A stretch of DNA of 64,000 bases. It comes from Lachnospiraceae bacterium (GTDB taxonomy: Bacteria > Bacillota > Clostridia > Lachnospirales > Lachnospiraceae). Below, in pieces: positions 15,858 through 24,734 of this stretch; position 1 is the first letter of the stretch; every line of letters starts with the position of its first letter. The position numbers and the translations under genes were made by a program. Below the pieces are notes generated by a model. The model did no database searches and was not told the origin of the DNA. It saw only the letters and a program-made list of their open reading frames with translations. The stretch spans positions 1 to 64,000 of the forward strand of contig JAIDHX010000035.1 in the NCBI GenBank assembly GCA_029053015.1, given 5' to 3'.

Positions 15858-16973
15858 TTACTGCAATAACTGCAATACCTGCGACGGTCTCTCGTTTGCC
15901 TGTGCAAGCATGGAGGTTCCTGCCTGTGCAAGTATCTGATAAGTCGTATACTGTGTCATCTCTTCCGCCATATCCACATCCATAATTCTGGAATAAGCAG
16001 CCGTCATATTCTCACTGGTAATATCCAGATTGTTTACCGTTGACTCCAGACGGTTCTGATAAGCGCCCAGCTTACTGCGGACAGATGAAATATAGCCTAT
16101 TGCATCGCTTATCCTGTCAATTGCCTCCCTGCTGCTTTCCTGTTTGGTAAGGTCAAGATCTTTGATGCTCATATTCCGCAGGCTTATCTCAGGAATTCGA
16201 ACTTCCAGAACCTGCCCCTCATTGGCTCCGGTCTGCAGACGCATGGGACCGATTCCGGTCACGTCTATATTGATATCGCCGATATTTGTGGTGCCTGCCT
16301 TTGCCACTTCATTTAAATCCAACTGCAATTCAAAGCCCATATCGCCTTTTATGGTCACCAGATTGTCTTTTACCTCTGTTTTCAGGTTAGCCGCATCCGG
16401 AAAATCAGCACTGAAGGTCGCAGTAAACGTCTCAATATTTCCATCCGCATCATAAGTCACGGAAGCTCCCGTTATCGCATATTCCTTGACGGAAACCACG
16501 TCGGAGCAATAGCTTACATCTACTTCCTCCACATCCGTATATGCCTTTACATCAAATTCACCATTCAGGATTTTCTGGCTGTTGAACTCCGTATTTTGCG
16601 CAATCCTCTCTATTTCCTCAGAAAGCTGTGTAATTTCGTCCTGAATCATGTTCCGGTCACCATCTGTGAGGGAGCCTGTGCTGGACTTCACTGCCAGTTC
16701 ATTCATTCTCTGCAGCATGGCATGAATTTCGGAAAGTGCACCATCCGCCGTCTCAATCACGGAAATACCGTCGCTCGCATTTTCATTCGCTTTGGAGAGT
16801 CCCTCGAGCTGAGCGCCCATCCTCTTTGCCATGGCAAGTCCCGCCGGATTGTCCTTCGCGTGATTTATCTTTAATCCTGAAGAAAGCCTCTCCAAAGATT
16901 TAGACAGTAAATCATCGCTGGTGGAAAGTGCATTGTTTGATATCATTGCCGATACGTTATAATTGATTCTCAT
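15858..16973 (-). CDS. Flagellin
   Basis: The 371-residue flagellin has the conserved N-terminal coil (INYNVSAMISNNALS, LERLSSGLKINHAKDNPAGL) and C-terminal coil (VDMAEEMTQYTTYQILAQAG, ending QVLQLLQ) of the D0/D1 domains. The variable outer domain is short, about residues 140-255. A cysteine at about 154 (VSYCSDVV) is unusual for a flagellin. GGAG lies 6 bases before the ATG. FliS follows and the FliK-like protein precedes, so they may be one transcript. No sigma-28 promoter was found directly upstream. Confidence 0.93.
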   Translation of the reverse strand: MRINYNVSAMISNNALSTSDDLLSKSLERLSSGLKINHAKDNPAGLAMAKRMGAQLEGLSKANENASDGISVIETADGALSEIHAMLQRMNELAVKSSTGSLTDGDRNMIQDEITQLSEEIERIAQNTEFNSQKILNGEFDVKAYTDVEEVDVSYCSDVVSVKEYAITGASVTYDADGNIETFTATFSADFPDAANLKTEVKDNLVTIKGDMGFELQLDLNEVAKAGTTNIGDINIDVTGIGPMRLQTGANEGQVLEVRIPEISLRNMSIKDLDLTKQESSREAIDRISDAIGYISSVRSKLGAYQNRLESTVNNLDITSENMTAAYSRIMDVDMAEEMTQYTTYQILAQAGTSMLAQANERPSQVLQLLQ

Positions 16974-17006
16974 ATTTGCTCCTATCTGCCTGCTTTGTCA
17001 GGCTCT

Positions 17007-19835
17007 CTAAATTGCCTCGGATAAGGCTTCTTTTAAGGCGCCCAGCGCCATACCCGCTATCCTGTACAACTCCTTGGTTTCTTCTTTCTGACTGCTTTCA
17101 GCAGGGCGGCTGCTGCTTATGCTGCTCTCTACCACCTGTATCCTGCTGTCTTCAAAGCCTGCCGCTGAGAGTCTTGCGCCAAAATGCTCTGCCGCTTTTT
17201 CCAGAAGCGCTGCCGCTTCTTTGCCGTTTCCGCCGAGATAACCGGAAACAGTCCTGTCATTTACGGAAAATTCTCCCGAAAGATAACCAAATGCCGTCGT
17301 ATCCACTCCTATGGAAATCTTTCCGCTCTCCTCAGAATTGTGCACCAACTTCAAGTGAATGGCTGTCAGCTCACCATCTATTACCTGCGGCAAATCATAT
17401 TCTTCTTCCTTTACTGCCCGCAAGCCCTGAATATGAAGCTGTTTGCAGACAAGCTGCATTGCCCGCACGTCCAGACTGTCTGCGCTCTCCGTAAAGGTCA
17501 GCTCTTTCGCCATTGCCTCTCCCTGCAGCAGCAGTTCGCTGTAAGTCCTCTGCAGGCTTTCCCTGTCGGAAAATGCCGCTTCATCTACTGAGGCTCCGCT
17601 GATATCCTCCCCGAAGCTCTGCTCCGCATCCGCGGAAGCGCTGCCGTTTTTCACAGCTTCCCGCAGCTTCTTGAAGGGTCCTGCGCCGTCCTTTCGCAGT
17701 GCGTCCGCCGCCAGCAGATTGTCTATGGTGATGGGCTGCTCCAACTGCTTTAAATCCTGCAGGACTTCATCGCCTACTTTATCTACGCTTCTAATCTGCG
17801 TCAGTATCTCGCTGTTAAACGCCGTTTCTATCTGTACGTCAATGGAAGCGCCCTGTTCCACAGCTTCCCTTAATCCGCCAAATCCGGAATCTACTGAGAT
17901 ATCCACGCCCTTTACCCTGCCGGTGCGGATTGCTGAAAGTAAGTTTTCAAAATTCACTTCCGCCTGACTGCTTACCAGCTTTCCGACAGCGGCGCCGTCA
18001 GATTTCTCAATCTGTCTGAGCAGTCTGTAAATTCCGATATAGGATTCCTTTTCCTCTGCCGTAATCTCATTGCGGCTCTCCAGATGATAGAGAAAACTGC
18101 TGTACTTTGTGCTCTCCTCATCATAGGTATCTCTTTCGGAAAGGTAAGCGTCGAGCTCTTCCATGGAACTCTTTAAAGGATTGACGCCGTCCCTTATCAT
18201 GCCGAGCACTGCGGCGGGCGTCATTTTTTCCACGACCCGCTGTACCACTTTATCCGCTTCCTTGATGGCAAGAAGATTTTCCTCCGTCAATTCCTGTCCG
18301 TTATAACTTAAACTCCTGACTGCTTTCCGGTTTTCATCCGTCAGCTCCTGCCCCATATTTTGAAGCAGCGCGTCCACATTGCGGAACGCTGACTGGATAT
18401 TGTCTCCCAAATCCGCTCTCGGCACAGTCATCATGGTTTCATACGCCTCTCCCGCCTGCCGGAATACCTCTTCCAGCGCTTTTCCTGTCTCATAAACAGA
18501 ATCAACGCTGATGGTCTCTCCTAAGGAAATCAGACGTCCCAATGTCACAGCCGGAAGATAGGGAATCTCTTTTGCCTTGGAAACCGCTTCCTCGCATAAA
18601 TCAGCAGGCCGGCTCACCGCAAAGTCCGCTGAAGTCTGCTTCTGCTCCAATGACTTTAATGCATCTATCAACTCCTCCATGGGAGCCGTATCTATGGAAA
18701 ATCCACTCTTTAACAGCTTTACGTTTGCCTCCAGTGTCATGTGCAGACGGACTTCTTCAAGCTGTCTTCTCGCCTTGACGGTCTCGGCAGTCGGTTCTGC
18801 CTCCAGAGAAGCCTGATATTTATGCTCATACTCAACATAACACTCTACAGCCCTGCGGTAAACGCTCCTGCCCTCTGCCAGATTTGCCTCTCCCGCCGGA
18901 CGTCCTTCTGCCAGCGCGCCTGCAATTGCGCCAAGCAGATCCTCTGTCTGCGCCGGAAGCTGCACTTCCTTTAACTCCTCCATGAGACGAAAGCTTTTCT
19001 CCGTAAACGGCACGCCCTTTTCTATCAGCCAGTAACCGTCCGCCAGTGTTTCCTCTGTGACGGGATAGCCCGCGTTCTCTATAATTTTTTCTACCTGCGC
19101 CCGCAGCTTTTCCGTGTCAGCGGCAGAAGCTTTCTGGGCGTAATAACCCGGCATCTCTTCCGCAAAATAGCCCTGTCCCTGACGGCTTGCATCCACTGCG
19201 CCGGCATGTTCTGCCAGGTACAAATTGTCAATATCCGGCTCCATTTCGTTGGTCACCATGTATTTCATGGCGCCATCTGACAGTTCTGTCAGTTCCTCAC
19301 CTCTAGAGAATGCTTCCAAAGCCTGCTCCACATTTTCCTGCGTAACCGGAATATCCTCCATGGCAAACGCCTGCACAAGCTGTTCCGCAAAAGCCACACT
19401 GCCTGTAATCTCCGCCAGCTTATCCATGTCGATATCGTCGGTATAACCCACTACATTGGCGCCGCCCTTTATCATCTCCGCCTTTATGGTATCCAGAATG
19501 GTTACAGCTTCTTCAATGTCCACGTCCGTCAGGCTGCGCCCTTCCTTCTGCATCTTTGCAAAGTCTTCGTCGGACATAGAATGGGACATTACTGTCATAT
19601 AGTTACGGTACAGAGTAAGATCCTCGCTCCCTGCTGCCTGCACCACTTCCTCCGCCGTCCTTCCGTGGACGCCATGACTTTTATGAAAGCCATACGCAGT
19701 GTTTTCCGTAACTGTTCCAGAAATGTCCAATGCATAACCGCTCTCCGCCCTCTTTGGAGCAGAAGAAGCAGTATGATATGAAGTTGTGACCTTGTCTACA
19801 TTTGAAGAGGGTGTATTGTTAAATGTAATATGCAT
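17007..19835 (-). CDS. Large DUF6240-like protein with FliK-like C-terminus
   Basis: The 942-residue acidic protein is rich in helical segments with repeated 'L..LGR/ALKEAG..' style units and has no signal peptide. The region near residues 830-910 (AIHLKLVHNSEESGKISIGV, then FSVNDRTVSGYL and LLEKAAEHFGARLSAAG) resembles the C-terminal domain of FliK hook-length proteins. I recall DUF6240 proteins beside flagellar genes in Lachnospiraceae. A role in hook-length control, or as a secreted ruler, is an inference. It stands directly upstream of flagellin and downstream of the glgB terminator. Confidence 0.6.
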   Translation of the reverse strand: MHITFNNTPSSNVDKVTTSYHTASSAPKRAESGYALDISGTVTENTAYGFHKSHGVHGRTAEEVVQAAGSEDLTLYRNYMTVMSHSMSDEDFAKMQKEGRSLTDVDIEEAVTILDTIKAEMIKGGANVVGYTDDIDMDKLAEITGSVAFAEQLVQAFAMEDIPVTQENVEQALEAFSRGEELTELSDGAMKYMVTNEMEPDIDNLYLAEHAGAVDASRQGQGYFAEEMPGYYAQKASAADTEKLRAQVEKIIENAGYPVTEETLADGYWLIEKGVPFTEKSFRLMEELKEVQLPAQTEDLLGAIAGALAEGRPAGEANLAEGRSVYRRAVECYVEYEHKYQASLEAEPTAETVKARRQLEEVRLHMTLEANVKLLKSGFSIDTAPMEELIDALKSLEQKQTSADFAVSRPADLCEEAVSKAKEIPYLPAVTLGRLISLGETISVDSVYETGKALEEVFRQAGEAYETMMTVPRADLGDNIQSAFRNVDALLQNMGQELTDENRKAVRSLSYNGQELTEENLLAIKEADKVVQRVVEKMTPAAVLGMIRDGVNPLKSSMEELDAYLSERDTYDEESTKYSSFLYHLESRNEITAEEKESYIGIYRLLRQIEKSDGAAVGKLVSSQAEVNFENLLSAIRTGRVKGVDISVDSGFGGLREAVEQGASIDVQIETAFNSEILTQIRSVDKVGDEVLQDLKQLEQPITIDNLLAADALRKDGAGPFKKLREAVKNGSASADAEQSFGEDISGASVDEAAFSDRESLQRTYSELLLQGEAMAKELTFTESADSLDVRAMQLVCKQLHIQGLRAVKEEEYDLPQVIDGELTAIHLKLVHNSEESGKISIGVDTTAFGYLSGEFSVNDRTVSGYLGGNGKEAAALLEKAAEHFGARLSAAGFEDSRIQVVESSISSSRPAESSQKEETKELYRIAGMALGALKEALSEAI

Positions 19836-19876
19836 GTTTTCCCATTCCTCTCTTGCAGCTTAGGCAATACAATACA

Positions 19877-19916
19877 AAATAAAAGGTGAACGTATCCTTA
19901 CGCTCACCTTTTATTT
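19877..19916 (-). terminator. Terminator after glgB
   Basis: A 17-base stem with one mismatch (19877-19893 with 19900-19916) and 6-base loop. The arms start and end in A/T runs, so it can act on the minus strand after glgB. Confidence 0.75.
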
Positions 19917-19943
19917 CGTCACGCTTAACTGTTTTCTTAACCT

Positions 19944-21869
19944 TTAAAATACAAATACTGCCGCCATATAGGGTTCCAAATCAAATGTAATGGAATAATC
20001 TTTATAGTTTGCCGGCTCAGCTTTTGCCTCCAATACCTCCGGAAACTCGCTGCCGGTTCCTCCGAAACGTTCTTCGGCGCTGTTCAGCAGCAAACGGTAT
20101 TTCTTCTTTTCCGGCACGCCCAGCTGGTAGTTTTCCCAACGCATTGGCGTCATATTTATCACAAAGAGCAGATTATTTTTTCCTGTTTTGGACTTTCTGA
20201 AGAAACTGTAGGTGCTCCTGCCGCTATCATCCGCATTCAGCCACTCAAAGCCTTCCCAGCTATTGTCTATGGAATACATGCAGGGATACTTTCTGTAAAT
20301 GCGCAGAAGCTCGGCAACATAAGCCTTCAGCCCACTGTTAAGCGGCTTCTCCAACAAGAACCAGTCCAACTCTCTCTCTTCGCTCCACTCTCGCTCCTGC
20401 CCGAAATCCTGTCCCATAAACAAGAGCTTCTTGCCGGCATGCCCGAACATATACGTATATCCCGCCCGCAGGTTGGCATATTTATCCGTGTGGTATCCCG
20501 GCATTTTGTTGACCATAGAGCACTTCAGGTGCACTACCTCATCATGGGAAAGAGGCAGAATATAGTTTTCACTCTCATTGTAGCTCATGGCAAAGGTCAT
20601 GGCATAATGATTATCTTTCCTGAAATAAGGATCCAGCTTCATATATTCACAGAAATCATGCATCCAACCCATATTCCATTTGAAAGTAAATCCCAATCCG
20701 TCTTCCTCTACCTTACCGGTAACCTGCGGCCACGCTGTGGACTCCTCCGCAATCGTCATAAAGTTCGGGTAGGTTCCCCTCACTACAGAATTGAGATGCT
20801 TGAAAAATTCGATTGCTTCCAAATTCTTATTGCCGCCGTATTTGTTGGGGCACCACTGCCCATCCTTTTTGCCGTAATCCAGATAAAGCATGGAGGCAAC
20901 TGCATCCACTCTGATGCCATCAATATGAAACTCTCTCAGCCAAAACAGTACATTGGCAATTAAGAAGTTCTTTACCTCTGTTTTGCCGTAATTAAAAATC
21001 TTGGTTCCCCAGTCAGGATGCTCGCCCAGTCTTGGGTCCGGATGCTCAAAAATGCATCTTCCGTCAAAGCAGCCAAGACCATGCGCATCTGTTGCAAAAT
21101 GCGCCGGCACCCAGTCCAAAATCACGCCGACATTCGCAGCATGAAGCCGGTTTACCAAATACATGAAATCCTTCGGCGTGCCATAACGGGAGGTAGGCGC
21201 ATAATACCCCGTAACCTGATAACCCCAGGAACCGTCAAAGGGATGCTCCGCGATTCCCATCAATTCCACATGGGTATACTTCATCTCTTTCAGATATTCA
21301 ACCAGTCTGTCCGCAAACTCCCTATAGTTATAAAAACCGTCCGGTGTGCCATTGGGATGCTTCATCCACGATCCGATATGGCACTCATAGATGGCAATCG
21401 GTTTCTCCAAAAGACTGCCGCTGTCCCTCTCTGTCATCCATTTTTCGTCATTCCAGTCAAAGCCCTGCAGATTCGTTACTCTGGAAGCGTTACCCGGACG
21501 CATCTCCGCATAGTTTGCAAACGGATCTGCCTTGTATAGCTTCCATCCCTCACTGGTCGTAATCAGAAACTTATACATGGTGCCTTCCTCTACGTCCGGC
21601 ACAAAAAGTGTGTGGATGCCGCCCGGCCCGATTTTTGTCATCGGATGGCTGCTTTCGTTCCAACCGTTAAACTCTCCTATGACATGTACTGCAGCTGCGT
21701 TGGGCGCCCATACGGCAAAGAAAACGCCTTTGACACCATTTTCTACCGAAAAATGTGCTCCCAGTTTTTTATAAATTTCATAATGTGTGCCCTGTGCAAA
21801 CAAGTACTGATCCGCCTCTGTAATCACTACGGTTTCCAACTTGTCTGCCATCTGAATCTTCTTATCCAT
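19944..21869 (-). CDS. glgB: 1,4-alpha-glucan branching enzyme
   Basis: The 641-residue enzyme makes alpha-1,6 branches in glycogen. A carbohydrate-binding module 48 occupies the N-terminal 130 residues (VWAPNAAAVHVIGEFNGW). The GH13 barrel carries the catalytic nucleophile in DGIRVDAVASMLYLDYG, the acid/base in TIAEESTAWP and the third carboxylate in LSHDEVVHLK. The length is standard for the short bacterial form. No other glycogen gene is nearby. It lies 11 bases after the large TPR gene and is probably transcribed with it. Confidence 0.95.
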   Translation of the reverse strand: MDKKIQMADKLETVVITEADQYLFAQGTHYEIYKKLGAHFSVENGVKGVFFAVWAPNAAAVHVIGEFNGWNESSHPMTKIGPGGIHTLFVPDVEEGTMYKFLITTSEGWKLYKADPFANYAEMRPGNASRVTNLQGFDWNDEKWMTERDSGSLLEKPIAIYECHIGSWMKHPNGTPDGFYNYREFADRLVEYLKEMKYTHVELMGIAEHPFDGSWGYQVTGYYAPTSRYGTPKDFMYLVNRLHAANVGVILDWVPAHFATDAHGLGCFDGRCIFEHPDPRLGEHPDWGTKIFNYGKTEVKNFLIANVLFWLREFHIDGIRVDAVASMLYLDYGKKDGQWCPNKYGGNKNLEAIEFFKHLNSVVRGTYPNFMTIAEESTAWPQVTGKVEEDGLGFTFKWNMGWMHDFCEYMKLDPYFRKDNHYAMTFAMSYNESENYILPLSHDEVVHLKCSMVNKMPGYHTDKYANLRAGYTYMFGHAGKKLLFMGQDFGQEREWSEERELDWFLLEKPLNSGLKAYVAELLRIYRKYPCMYSIDNSWEGFEWLNADDSGRSTYSFFRKSKTGKNNLLFVINMTPMRWENYQLGVPEKKKYRLLLNSAEERFGGTGSEFPEVLEAKAEPANYKDYSITFDLEPYMAAVFVF

Positions 21870-21880
21870 AAAACCCCATC

Positions 21881-24484
21881 CTATACTGATATATTATTGA
21901 AATCTTTTTCTCTCAGAATAATCATATCTTCCTCATCATACCGCTTTGCCAGCAAAATCTCAAAGAAGTGTCCCAGCGTCTTTTTATTTGCATGACGGAT
22001 TGCCCCTTCCATGATTTCCCTGACTTCAGCGACTGTCACGGCATGGTCACTGGTCTGCCTTTCCGCAATGCAGGTGTGCAGCGCCAGAACGCCAAGCTCA
22101 TCGATACTGTATTCTTTGTCCTTTGCATATTTTTTGCCGATGGCAACCAGTGAATCGTTATCAAGCGCCTCTATATCGATTCTGATGTTAAAACATTCCA
22201 GAAGGGCAGGACTCCTTTTTAACAGCTTGTCCATGGATTTCCTTAAATCCTCCAGAACCACGATAATGCCGCTGTGCTCCTGTTCCAACGCATTTCGAAT
22301 CTGCTCCGCCGTTTCCTTCTTAAGCGCTCCCGCATTCTGTATAATCAACGCACCGTTTACCAGCTTTTTAAAGGTCGCACCCACCTTCTTTTTGTTGAGA
22401 ACCTCTCCGGAAATTTTCGCTATCTTTCCTGAGAAATTGCTGTCAGTCTGCTGTACCTCCTTGATCAGATTCTTTGCCAGCGTCATGGTATCCATTCCTT
22501 CTTCGCCGGTGATGATGACATTGCCGGTATATGCTGCCATGCTGATATTGTCAATTGCATAGACAATCTGTTCTTTTGTGGCCTTGCTCTGCAGATAATG
22601 ACCAAAATGCTGCCGCTCCTCGGGAGACATGGCGCGAACCTTGCTGCCCTCGCGCTTTGACGTTTCCTGTTGGTCTTTTGTATCCTCCTTTGCTTCCTCC
22701 CCGGTTTCGTCACCGGTTTCTTCTGCCCCGCTGCCGGATTCTATATCCTCCTCCGGTTCGCTTACTCCATTTTCATACTCGCCGGATTCTTCCGTCACTT
22801 CTTCATACTCTGTGGTTTCCTCATAGTTGTCGTCGTCCGCACCGCTGTCCGTTTCTTCCTCATATGTATCAGTCTCTTCGGCTATTTCCTCTTCGTATCC
22901 GCCAACTTCTTCGATGGCCTCGTTTTCATACTCTCCGCCCTCTTCAACCATCTTTGCCAGTTCATCAAAGAGCGCCAGCATTTCTCCCGCCGCCAAATCT
23001 TCCGATTCTAATGCCTCTTCCATACCGGCATCCGGCTCTTCCGTAACTGCTTCTTCCACACCGGCACCCGGCTCTTCCGCAGCCGCCTCTTCCGTACCGG
23101 CATCCGGCTCTTCCTCAGCCGCTTCTTCCATGCCGGCATCAAGCTCTTCTACAACTGCTTCCTCTTCCTGCAAGGTTTCCTCTGCAGATATGCCGTCTTC
23201 ACTCTCAAGCTGTTCCAAAAGACCGTCTCTGGCAGCTTCTTCAAATTCTGTAAACATAGCGCCGGTCTGCTCCATTACATGCTGACGTACCGCCTCCATG
23301 CGCTTCTGCTCACTGTTTTTCTTTATTTTTTCCCATTCTACCAAAACTTCATCCAGACGAAGCTGACCGGTTATCTGCTTCTCTACCTTTTCAAAATCCG
23401 GCACCAGCATACTGATTTGCCCGTCATACTCCATGCCGAGAATTTTATCAAATTTGGTAGGTTTTTCTTCTGCCGCTCCTGTTTCCTCTGTCATTTCCGG
23501 CTCATTTGCTGCAGCTTCATATTTTACTGCTTCCTCCGGTAAAAACGGTTCCGGTGCTTCCTGTATCGGCTCTTCCTGCGCCGGCACCTCTTGTACCAGT
23601 TCCTCTTGTACGGGTTCTTCCTGCACCGGCTCATCCTGTACTGCTTCTTCCTGCAATACTTTTTCGGGCGCCTCTCCTAAAAGCTCCTTCATATTCTGTG
23701 CCAGTTCTTTTTGTATATTGATGGTATCGTACTGTCCCACATTCATGAGCTTCACCTGTATATCAAGCTCCTGCTGTGGAATCTCCTTTGTAGGCGCTTC
23801 CAGCCAGTCCATTTCATTCTGGACCGTTTCCTGCACTTCGTTCTCCGGGTAATATTCCTCCGGAACATCCATGCCCTGCAGTTGATAGTACTTTACCTGC
23901 TGCTCATTTGTCAGCGGCGCATGAAGCTGTTTTAACTCCATCGCTTTCTGCACATACTTGCCTTCTCCAAACCAGAGTATCAGTTCATCACATTCCTCAA
24001 CACATTTTGTACCCAGTCCGATACGATGATACAGATATGCCAGCTCATATGCCCATTTCTCACTGTAATCCTTGGACTTTAACTCCTCCAAAACCTCAAT
24101 CCGCTCTTCAAGGCTCACTTCCTGCGCTTCATACAGCTTGTACTGCAGCACATAGCGCCCACTGTCTCTGGGAGCAATCTGCACAAATTCCTTATAATAC
24201 TCTACTGCTTCCACAAACGACCCCATCTTAATGGACAGTTCACAAAGAGAATATACAATAAAACGTCCTCCCGGATGCCTGTCGTATGCCAGCAAAAGCA
24301 CATCCCGTGCATCTTCCAGACGACGGTTTATTTTATATAAATCACTGATGGTACACAGCGTTATAACCTTTTTGACGCGGCGCCAGTCGATAGTATCTGC
24401 AATAGCGGCAGCTTCCGCATATTTCTGCTTTGCTATCAACGTTTTTATTTCTTCCAACCTTATGCTGTATTCGTTCTTATCCAC
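21881..24484 (-). CDS. Large TPR protein with acidic repeats and a degenerate AAA-like C-terminal domain
   Basis: Residues 1-200 form tetratricopeptide-like helices (for example LLLAYDRHPGGRFIVYSLCE). Residues 270-600 are acidic low complexity with two repeat sets, EEPVQ/EELVQ units near 275-310 and EEPDAGMEEA-type units near 445-490. The last 250 residues read as an AAA-like ATPase fold: NVIITGEEGMDTMTLAKNLI in place of Walker A, NGALIIQNAGAL and GIIVVLEDLRKSMDKLLKRSP after it. The P-loop lysine is missing, so it may not hydrolyse ATP. No signal peptide is present. The function is unknown. It shares a transcript with glgB. Confidence 0.65.
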   Translation of the reverse strand: MDKNEYSIRLEEIKTLIAKQKYAEAAAIADTIDWRRVKKVITLCTISDLYKINRRLEDARDVLLLAYDRHPGGRFIVYSLCELSIKMGSFVEAVEYYKEFVQIAPRDSGRYVLQYKLYEAQEVSLEERIEVLEELKSKDYSEKWAYELAYLYHRIGLGTKCVEECDELILWFGEGKYVQKAMELKQLHAPLTNEQQVKYYQLQGMDVPEEYYPENEVQETVQNEMDWLEAPTKEIPQQELDIQVKLMNVGQYDTINIQKELAQNMKELLGEAPEKVLQEEAVQDEPVQEEPVQEELVQEVPAQEEPIQEAPEPFLPEEAVKYEAAANEPEMTEETGAAEEKPTKFDKILGMEYDGQISMLVPDFEKVEKQITGQLRLDEVLVEWEKIKKNSEQKRMEAVRQHVMEQTGAMFTEFEEAARDGLLEQLESEDGISAEETLQEEEAVVEELDAGMEEAAEEEPDAGTEEAAAEEPGAGVEEAVTEEPDAGMEEALESEDLAAGEMLALFDELAKMVEEGGEYENEAIEEVGGYEEEIAEETDTYEEETDSGADDDNYEETTEYEEVTEESGEYENGVSEPEEDIESGSGAEETGDETGEEAKEDTKDQQETSKREGSKVRAMSPEERQHFGHYLQSKATKEQIVYAIDNISMAAYTGNVIITGEEGMDTMTLAKNLIKEVQQTDSNFSGKIAKISGEVLNKKKVGATFKKLVNGALIIQNAGALKKETAEQIRNALEQEHSGIIVVLEDLRKSMDKLLKRSPALLECFNIRIDIEALDNDSLVAIGKKYAKDKEYSIDELGVLALHTCIAERQTSDHAVTVAEVREIMEGAIRHANKKTLGHFFEILLAKRYDEEDMIILREKDFNNISV

Positions 24485-24563
24485 GGCGGCTGCCTTTCTT
24501 AATGGTACTTACCTGTTACTGTTATCTTTTTGAAGGTGAAAACAACCCACTATCCACTCACTA

Positions 24564-24593
24564 AGTTTATCATATCCTGTTAGGTTATGTCAA
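24564..24593 (-). promoter_or_regulatory. Promoter of the TPR gene and glgB
   Basis: TTGACA (24588-24593), 18 bases, TAAACT (24564-24569) on the minus strand. The -35 box begins inside the T-run of the preceding terminator. Confidence 0.55.
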
Positions 24594-24647
24594 AAAAATA
24601 TCGAGGAAAATGCACAAAAAATACAAGATATTGTGCATTTCCTCGAT
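24592..24647 (-). terminator. Strong intrinsic terminator
   Basis: Arms at 24600-24617 and 24631-24647 pair over 17 bases with a single bulged A. Seven T follow on the minus strand. It ends the transcript of the lipoprotein and zinc-ribbon genes at 24735-27058. Confidence 0.88.
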
Positions 24648-24677
24648 TATAGATTACTACATATCGTAATTTAGTGC

Positions 24678-24731
24678 TTACTGCTCGCGAATCAACTCAA
24701 ACGGATAGGAAATTCCGGGTAAAAATTCCCT
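24678..24731 (-). pseudogene. Remnant C-terminus of a third lipoprotein-domain copy
   Basis: On the minus strand, directly after the stop of the zinc-ribbon gene, an open segment reads REFLPGISYPFELIREQ and then stop. This parallels IPGLSYPYSLHKVN/K and stop at the end of the two complete copies. The remnant is about 17 codons with no start, separated from the upstream stop by only 3 bases. It looks like what is left after deletion within a tandem array. Confidence 0.6.
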
Positions 24732-24734
24732 TTC

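Noticed and set aside
22990..23160. Short regular repeats that might be a CRISPR-like array
   Set aside because: The repeats are imperfect, in multiples of three and encode Glu/Pro/Ala units of the TPR protein. There are no uniform spacers.
22555..23285. Long plus-strand open frames opposite the acidic repeats
   Set aside because: Ser/Pro-rich antisense shadows of the Glu-rich coding repeats, without start signals.
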